This document shows, one piece after another, positions 57,421 to 64,000 of a stretch of DNA of 64,000 nucleotides; position 1 is the first letter of the stretch; each line of letters opens with the position of its first letter. Under the pieces are notes generated by a model that worked only from the letters and a program-made list of their open reading frames with translations, did no database searches and was not told the DNA's origin. The position numbers were made by a program, and so were the translations under genes. This stretch comes from Colocasia esculenta (taxonomy: Eukaryota; Streptophyta; Magnoliopsida; Alismatales; Araceae), in assembly GCA_014218235.1 (NCBI GenBank), contig CM024753.1, positions 187,898,348 through 187,962,347 of the forward strand. Direction: 5' to 3'.

Positions 57421-57820
57421 CCTTAGAATTCAAACATATTCCCTCTAGGATGACTGAACCTTACTATCTTCTTTCTACAATCAACCACTGCCCCATATGC
57501 CTCTAACCAATCCATACCCAAAATCACATCATATTCCTTTAACTGTAATGCATACAATCTAGATGGCAACTAATTACCTTGTATCATTATAGGTACCTCA
57601 TCCAAGTAACAAAAGTAAGCATAAAATCACCTGAAGAGACCTCTACCACAAGCTCACACTGCCTCTCCTCAAAAGGGTGAACCATACTATCCATAAAGTC
57701 CTCAGAAATGAACGAATGTGATGCACCTAGATCAATTAATGTTCTAGCAGAAAATTCAAGGAGAGGTATTATACCTTCAATCAGATTTGATGCCTCCGCT
57801 TGAGCTCTCGTGATTGCCAT
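57421..57820 (-). pseudogene. pol: G2 aspartic protease
   Basis: L-I-D-L-G-A-S-H-S-F-I-S (about 57,710-57,745) is the retroviral-type aspartic protease active site. A frameshift follows near 57,600 (V-T-W-M-R-Y-L, stop), and a stop near 57,570. The downstream M-D-W-L-E-A-Y-G-A-V-V-D-C block (about 57,480-57,520) is intact. Confidence 0.87.
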
Positions 57821-57898
57821 AACTCATCCTCGTCCCCTTGGGTAAGGCGGACCTCTACCTCGCTCGGCTGATGGCTGTTGGAATGGCTGCTGCTGCTG

Positions 57899-58408
57899 CT
57901 ATGGTGCCCCTCTACCATAGTTGCCTCTTCTAGGATATGGACAATTCCTAGCCAAGTGCTCCGGTTGATCACAATTATAGCATCTATACTCTAATGAAAC
58001 TATGGGATGCGTGGTTGTACTTTGCTGTGATTCCTCTATCTCCGGCGTAAAATCTCGGCCCTGCTGAAAACCTTGCTGCCTTCCACCTCCTCGGCCCCTG
58101 AATATCTTCTTTAACTTGGAACCCCACTTGCCAAAACCTGATGTAGACGCTCCTCTTGAAGGTGCCTTGCCTTTGTTAACACCTGGAGATTGTTGTGGAA
58201 GTCGAAAACTGCCTACTCCACTTGACTGCCTATCCTGTACAGTCCTCTCAAGAATAGATACTCTCTGGGCTACCTCCTCCACCGTTCCGCACATAAGAGG
58301 AATCACTGCATCTTGCAACTCTGGCCTCAACCCTCGGATAAAGTATTCCACCATCATAGCATTATTAGTCACTACATAAGGTGCATACCTGCTCAAAGTC
58401 ATGAATCT
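57899..58408 (-). pseudogene. gag: G2 gag, C-terminal part with zinc knuckle
   Basis: Reads L-S-R-Y-A-P-Y-V-V and F-I-R-G-L-R-P-E-L-Q-D (about 58,320-58,395), a Ser/Gly/Gln-rich linker, then a CCHC knuckle C-Y-N-C-D-Q-P-E-H-L-A-R-N-C (about 57,945-57,986). The N-terminal half was removed by G3, which inserted after the A-R-F-M-T block at 58,409. A stop at 57,896-57,898 separates gag from protease. Confidence 0.9.
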
Positions 58409-61179
58409 TGCAAGACCCGGCTTCCCAGCTTTCCGTCCGGTGTCTTGGATGACTGGTCACCAACGCATCCGAGCTGGGTGACGCGTTAGTGTCACGTCAT
58501 GGGTGTCCAACGTGACAGTCATCCTTGTCGCGACCAGCTTGTGTCTCACGTTCTTGTCATGCCCGGTCAACGGGTTGTGACAGTGTTCCATCGCTTCAGT
58601 CATCTGACGTGTGTCAGGGTGGCAGGCGTGTCAGTACGACCTGTCGCATTGTCGCGGCGTCCCTGGGGGACGCGTTCTTGTTGTGGTGTGTTGACTCGTC
58701 GCGTTAAAATCGCGTTAGGGTCCTTAAAGCGACGCGTCGCCGCGTCGCGTCTTGGGTGTCGAAGGCTTAAGGCCTTGGCTGGCGACCCCTTCTCCCTTTC
58801 CCTCTTTCCCCTCTCTTCTCTCCCTCTGGCGGTGCTCTGCCTCCCTCTCTTCCCTTTGTGCATTTTGGGTGAGGAGGAGGGTCGTGCGTGGTGTCGTGGC
58901 GTTGTGGAGCTTGCGTAGAGCAAGGAGGAGGTGGCCAATCCGACGTCAAGGGCCCTATTGGGTTCGTTTCTTCTTGAAAGGTAAGGATTGCTTGAACCCT
59001 TCTCGATTCAGGTGGATTGGGAGCTTCTTGTGCTTTCTAGTTAGTTTAGATAGCTTCTCCATGCTCCCCTCCCCCGTGTGGCATGTGTGTGGCTTGTGGG
59101 TCGCCCCGGGATGGAGCATCCCGTGGGTCTGCCTCTCTACAGGTGTCACGACGTCGCGACACCAGAAGAGGCGTCTGCCTGGTCAGACGCGACCTTATCG
59201 CGACGCGTTTGCTTGTCGCAATGCTATCGCGACACATGTTCCTATCGCGACAGGGTTTGCTATCGCAACGCTTTCCCCGTCACAATAGGGTTGCTGTCGC
59301 GGTGCCATTCTCCGTCGCGATGGTATCGCGACGGCCTAGGGGGGGACGCGATAGTGCCTGTGTGTGCCTCGGGTGTTCCGTGGTTCCATTTTGGTTGTCA
59401 GCGTGTGCCCCTGGGCTGGCTTACCCTTAGGACCTTCTGGTGGGGAACGCGGCAAGTTGCCTCACTGCGTTCAGTTATCAAAGGTGACACCTTCGTGGTC
59501 GTGTCCTAGCAGCGGTGCTAGGAGGCTCGCGTCTATCTAATAATCGATTGTCCGAAGGCCAATCGATTATTAGCAGAGCGATGTTTTTTGTACTTCTAGT
59601 AGTGTTCTGAGGTTCTGGCTTGCTCGTGCGTGCCTTGGTTGGCCGACGGCCCTCTTGAGGGTCTGTGCATGCCTCGCGCTTGCTGGGCTTGTCGTGGGTT
59701 ACAAGCCAGCGGTTCGGCGTGGTTCTTGTTGTGCTTGCCCCGCCTGTTCTCGCAGTGCTTGGCACTTAAGAGCTTGTCCCGTATAGAGGTTGTCTCGATT
59801 GCCTGGAACCCCCATCCTCGGGAGCCTTTGAGGGAGCGTTCAAGGCTACGAGCATGCTCAAGTTGGCGGCCGAGTTTGCAGACTCTATAGCTGAGGGGAA
59901 AACGAGGTTTCGACAATGGCACTGAGTCGTTTGTAGAGATCTCTTTTCTGGGGCGGGATGCCAAGGTCGTTGAAGTGTTTTCTTCCCGGCGTGGCCCAGA
60001 TAGTCCTTTTTCTCACTGCCTCACTCTACGTTGGTTCCGAAGCCGCGTAGAGAGGTCAGGCGTAGGGCCGTAGCTTGGCCAGGCTGCAGTGCTGTGTGCG
60101 TTCTTGTGGTGTTCTGTGGCGGCTCTATCTCACTCTTTCGGAGAGGTTAGAGGCAGGAGCCAGGCTGGCGAGTAGAGGGAGTGGCTGGTGTGTCCTCCTC
60201 TTGGCTGCCAGTGGCGGTGGCTTGGTTGCTGTTGTTGTTACGATGCTTCCTTATGATGTTTCCAAGTGTTATCTATTGCTCTAGCTGGCACGGCGGTTAT
60301 AGCCTGGTCGTGCCTAGTTTCCATAGGCATCGTTGGTTTGGCCTTGTTGTCCTGTGCTTCTGGTGGTTTCCGCTTCGGTGTCCTCTCGGTTTCGTAGTCT
60401 CGTTCTAGGGTGCCAGTCCATGGTGGCACTGGCGTGTGTGGCTTCCCGACCTCATGGTGTGTCTGGGGTCCGAGTGGTTCTGCTTGTGGGCCCTCGACCT
60501 TGTGGAGGTCTGAGGTGGTCGTGATTGTTGTGAGACGTCACTTAGTTGTTGCGTAGTCTCGGCAGGCGTGTTGAGACTTGTTTCTGTGTTGTGCCTGACT
60601 CTGTTGGTTTCTGCGGGAGTCATATGTGTGTCACGACCTTGGTTGGTGGTCGTGGCATTGCATTGTTCTATTCCACTGCTTAGTAGTACCATGCTATAGG
60701 TGTTCCTCGCTTTACAGCTTTCTAGTGTAGTTTCCTAATTTCGGAGTTCCTGCTGCTCTAGCCGGTGAGGCACTGGTAATCCCTATTAGGCCTTGTTCGC
60801 GAGGCTCACTCCCCCTACTTCCTTCAGCTAGGGGCTCGCCGTCGCGGGAGCTCGGTTTCGGACCGGTTTGCGAAGATGGATGTTGCACCGTGTGTTGTCA
60901 GCAGTAGTGAGAGCAAGTATTGTAAGCTCTTGTACCTGAGTGAGTTAAGAGTTGTGCTTCGCAAGTTCTCGGGGTATGCCCCTTAAGGACTGCACCTTTC
61001 TTCTTGTACTTGTGTTTTTACTTGGGACACATTGTACAATTATTATATATTGTATAGTTATTTAAATTCAATACATATCTCACTAGATTATTCTTCTAAC
61101 CCTTCCGGGTCTTCGGATCTGTGGGTGGCGACGCGAACTTCGGGTCACTAGCAGGGGTCCGGGAGGTCGGGTCGTTACA
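58409..61179 (+). repeat. G3 5' LTR (2,771 bp)
   Basis: Left end TGCAAGACCCGG and right end CGGGTCGTTACA are imperfect inverted repeats, which defines the borders. The left side abuts G2 gag and the right side abuts a primer-binding site. TCGCGAC-type words are dense at 58,530-58,750 and 59,180-59,345. It shares blocks with the G1 LTR (60,020-60,085 and about 61,100). Confidence 0.82.
59180..59345. repeat. TCGCGAC motif cluster in the G3 LTR
   Basis: About nine intact or decayed TATCGCGAC / GTCGCGATGG words spaced about 15-25 bp. TCGCGA is a palindrome. Similar words occur in the G1 and G2 LTRs. Function unknown. Confidence 0.85.
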
Positions 61180-61180
61180 G

Positions 61181-61198
61181 TTAGTATCAGAGCATGGG
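61181..61198 (+). other. G3 primer-binding site
   Basis: TTAGTATCAGAGCATGGG begins one base after the LTR and resembles the TGGTATCAGAGC site for initiator tRNA-Met. Confidence 0.82.
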
Positions 61199-64000
61199 TC
61201 TATTGAGATTTTTAATGAGTTAATAACTACAACTATCCCAAAAAAAGGTACTTGTATGCTACTGACATCATCCGTCTAGTGTTAGGCTTGTGCTTTCAAT
61301 TGTTTTACCGGTGTGCGGCTTCCCTGCAAGGTTCGTGTGCGTGCTGCAGGAGGGCTATGTCGCGTGCGTGGTGAGTGTGGTCGCTTAGTGTGTTCATGCT
61401 ATGGTAGCGCTGTTGGTGGTGGACTTGCTGGCAGTTGTCTTCCCCGTATGGAGTACGGTTGCAGGCAAGTCGAGAAGCGGTGCTCTTGGTCATCTTCATC
61501 GCATTTGGGTGCGTGTGTGTCGCGAAGGCTGAGAGAGCCTGTGTGTGGTGTGGCCTTCACTGGTGCAAAGTTGTTGGCTGTGGAACTGGTCGAAGTGTCC
61601 CTGCGTTGTTGGTTGTTCCCCTGTTGTTGGGGTGTGTTGTGTTGGTTGTGTGTGTGTGGTCTCCTGTCTGTGCACTGGTGGGTTTTCCCAGAACTGTGCC
61701 TTAGTGGTTCTGGTGGAGGTTCTCCCAGGACCTGCTTGCATTGCTTTTGCAGTTCTATTTACTGTGATGTTCTCTCTGAAGTTCTGTGTCGTTTGGTCAT
61801 TGGGTTGCGCATTCTGGTGAAGGTCCTTCCCAGGATCGCCCTTTGTTGTTTCTGGTGAACGTTCTTCCAGGAGTGCTCTATGTTCATTTCGGGCCACCGT
61901 TGTGTTGCCCTTGGGTTTGAAGTGTGCCATTTGGTTGGGCTGCATTCTGATGAGGTTCTCCCAGGATGTCTCTTGGTGCTTCTAGTGGAGGTTCTCACCA
62001 AAGATGCTTCGTGTTATTTTGGTCGTCGTTGCTCACTCTCTCCATAGAGATGAGCTATCATTGTTTCCAATTGGACTGTCTGCGTTACAGTCTGCTTGGA
62101 CATTGTCAGTCAAGGTGTGGTGCCTTTGACCATGTGTCTGGTCATTGCACTAGCCAGGTTGTCTCATTGTTCGTTTCCAAGTTTTTTTTTTCAGTCGTGC
62201 CGGTGGGACTTTGTGTGTCCCTGTGGCTCAGATGGTTTGTTTCGTTTTCCTGTGCTCGATGTGCTCTCCCAGATGGTGGTTTGGTGAGTGTAGTGGGTGT
62301 CTGGATGGTTGTACTTCTTGTGGAAGTGCCAGTCTTGCATTGTGGTTTTATCTCTCTCGTGTGTGGAAGAGACTTGTTGTGTGTCTCCTTCCTCTGCTTT
62401 TCGTAGGTTGCTCGGGGTGGCAATGCTCCACTGTGGTGTTGTGTTGCCAGGGTGCGCATCATTGCGACCTTCTGGTGGAGTCATCTTCTCTTGAATTGTT
62501 TTTGGGTTGAGTTGGTTGCTCCCCTCGTGCTGTCGTTTCTGTGTGGCACCATGGGTCGGTGGACCTGTTCGTGCCGTTTGTCATTGAGATTGTTTCTTGC
62601 TACGTGCCTGAACAATTTAGGGCATTGGGTCCTTGTTGATTTAGTGCGAGGTTATTATTTTGTTGTTGTGTTGCTTTGCGTGAGCATTGTTCCACTGTAC
62701 ATTGGTTTTTCCTTGGTTGTCTTGCTCGTGCAAGCATTGTTTCAGTGTGTTCTCAATTGTGCCTCGGTTTGTGCCTTGGAGGCTTTTCACATCATCCTTT
62801 TTGGTGTTTGGCCTCTCTATCGGTCACGATGGAGGTGGTGCTTTTTGCTCTTGCGTGCCAACAAGCTGCTGCGGTTTCACTCCCCGTGCGGCAGAGTCAG
62901 TGCTCTCTATTTTGGTGTGCTTTTTAGAGCCAACGTGGTTGTTGTGCTCTTGATGTTGTTGGCTTTCCGTGCACTTCTCTTGTGGGTCTCTGATGGAGAG
63001 TCCCCTTCGGTGGGCCCTATGTTGTCTCGGACTGTTGGTGCGGATGTGTGTACTGTAGTTTGAGCATTTTCTTCGATGCTTCGTGTTTTTATGCCTCAAG
63101 GGTTAGGGCCGGTTTGGCCTATTGTACCCTTTCAGGCTTGTGGCTCTTTGCGTGTGGCTTTTTGGTGGGTCTCTTGTGAAGAGTCCTTCCTGTTAGCCCG
63201 TGGTGTTGTTTCGGACGCTAGTGCACCTGTGTTGCACTTTGCTTAGTTTTGGTGCTTTTGGTAGCACCGTGTGCTCATGCTCTAGTGTTTCGGTTTTGTG
63301 CCATCTGGAGCCTTAGTGCATTGTGTTGTACCTTCGGTGGCTCTTGGTGCTTGTGATAGCACCATGTGTTGTGTCGTGTGCCTTGATCATGAGCTTCGTG
63401 TGTCATTTCACGAGTTTGTTCGGTGTCAGAGGCATTGAGCTTTTCACCTCTGGGACACTTGGTGCTGGCCTATACCTTGTGGTTGTACCGTTACCACTGT
63501 AGGGTGGCTGCTTTGCTTTGTCTAGGTAGCCCTATCAGTTGTACGCCAGGCTTTGGTCGTGGCTTGTGTCCAGGTTTTCTCTCTCGCTTTGGGAGTGAGT
63601 GTGTTTGGTTGTGGTACCCTGCGTTGGTTTGGGTCCCTCTGAGGTCGACGAGTTGTCCTCGACCTCTGCAGTTATTTTGGTTCCTGTGTGGTTGTGCGTC
63701 TTTTTGGTGGTTGGCATGTTGGTACCCGCACTGAGCTCTGTGTGTGCGTAGCGGGTGTGCTTCCAACTCCTCGTTGGTTCTCCGTTGTGCATGGTGTTGG
63801 TGAGTCTAGAAGCCGATGGCGGAGTCTCCTTCCGGTTTGTCTGGTGACAGTGAAGCCTATTGGCTTGCTAGTACTTGACCATGTGGTTTGTTGACGTTGT
63901 GAGGTGCTAAGTTTTGGCTTAACCTCAGACGTCTTTCGGGCTTTTGTTGTGATGTGTTGCGCTGAGGAGCGTGCGGTTTCCCAGTCTTGTGGCTCCACGT
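61199..64000 (+). other. G3 internal region, GT-rich, without recognised coding
   Basis: Strong excess of G and T over A and C on the + strand. Weak internal repeats are visible: TGGTGGAGGTTCTCCCAGGA at 61,711 with relatives near 61,814, 61,853, 61,947 and 61,983, and a second set around 62,975 and 63,155 (GTGGGTCTC...GAGAGTCC). Open frames here are products of base composition and match no gag, protease or polymerase motif. Confidence 0.7.

Larger units (their letters stand above)
55298..58408 (-). mobile_element. G2: Ty3/gypsy chromovirus, 5' segment (gag to integrase)
   Basis: Continues the element at 16,763-19,821. On the - strand the order is gag, protease, reverse transcriptase, RNase H, integrase, cut at GGATC by the array. 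On the right it is cut by G3 at 58,409 inside gag, so the gag start, leader and 5' LTR lie beyond the window. Confidence 0.93.
58409..64000 (+). mobile_element. G3: long-LTR retroelement, 5' part, no gag seen (possible LARD)
   Basis: A 2,771-bp LTR is followed by a primer site and at least 2.8 kb of internal sequence that is GT-rich on the + strand. No gag, protease or polymerase motif could be read in any frame of 61,200-64,000, where gag would normally lie. This fits a large retrotransposon derivative with a non-coding interior, or a very long leader. The 3' half is outside the window. Confidence 0.72.

Noticed and set aside
61313..63998. Many open frames of 60-200 residues in the G3 interior
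   Set aside because: GT-rich composition yields Cys/Val/Leu/Phe-rich products on + and Thr/His/Gln-rich products on -, with no gag, protease or polymerase motif.

Overview
This 64 kb window comes from a flowering-plant nuclear genome, the repeat-rich, gene-poor part of a large genome. The evidence is the set of families present: En/Spm (CACTA) transposons with TNP2-type transposase, Ty3/gypsy chromoviruses, Sirevirus-type Ty1/copia gag, a FAR1-type Mutator-like transposase, and a tRNA-derived SINE. I find no intact single-copy host gene, rRNA, functional tRNA or CRISPR. Species cannot be told from the sequence. Nearly every coding region is broken by stops or frameshifts.

Layout. 1-5,468: 3' part of a CACTA element (CACTA1, + strand), inserted into a decayed gypsy element (G1, - strand, 5,469-11,516, 5' LTR at 9,042-11,516). 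11,517-16,762: remains of a Mutator-like element (MULE), with a degenerate Ulp1/C48 peptidase gene (+), a tandem-repeat block carrying an LTR-like insertion, and the C-terminal part of a FAR1-like transposase (-). 16,763-58,408: a chromovirus (G2, - strand) inserted in the FAR1-like gene. G2 is split at the integrase motif S-D-R-D-P by a 35.5 kb insertion (19,822-55,297, target duplication GGATC). 58,409-64,000: a third long-LTR element (G3, +) that cuts G2 gag and continues past the window.

The 35.5 kb insertion is the most unusual part. It is a tandem array of one non-autonomous, gag-only Sirevirus-like element: five LTRs (about 1.70-1.80 kb) alternate with four internal domains (about 2.33 kb each), with one 5-bp target duplication around the whole array and none between units. 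The first internal domain carries a 254-bp SINE and a second CACTA element (CACTA2, 23,270-40,293, - strand). CACTA2 has a TNP2 pseudogene, a TNPA/Transposase_24-like gene, an intronic minisatellite, a long hairpin upstream of the transposase and apparent captured host-gene pieces.

Inferred order of events: MULE, then G1 and G2, then CACTA1 into G1, the gag-only array into G2 and G3 into G2 gag, then CACTA2 and the SINE into the array, then a recent unequal exchange that duplicated about 4.08 kb of the array. The autonomous partners that would supply reverse transcriptase and integrase to the array are not in this window.
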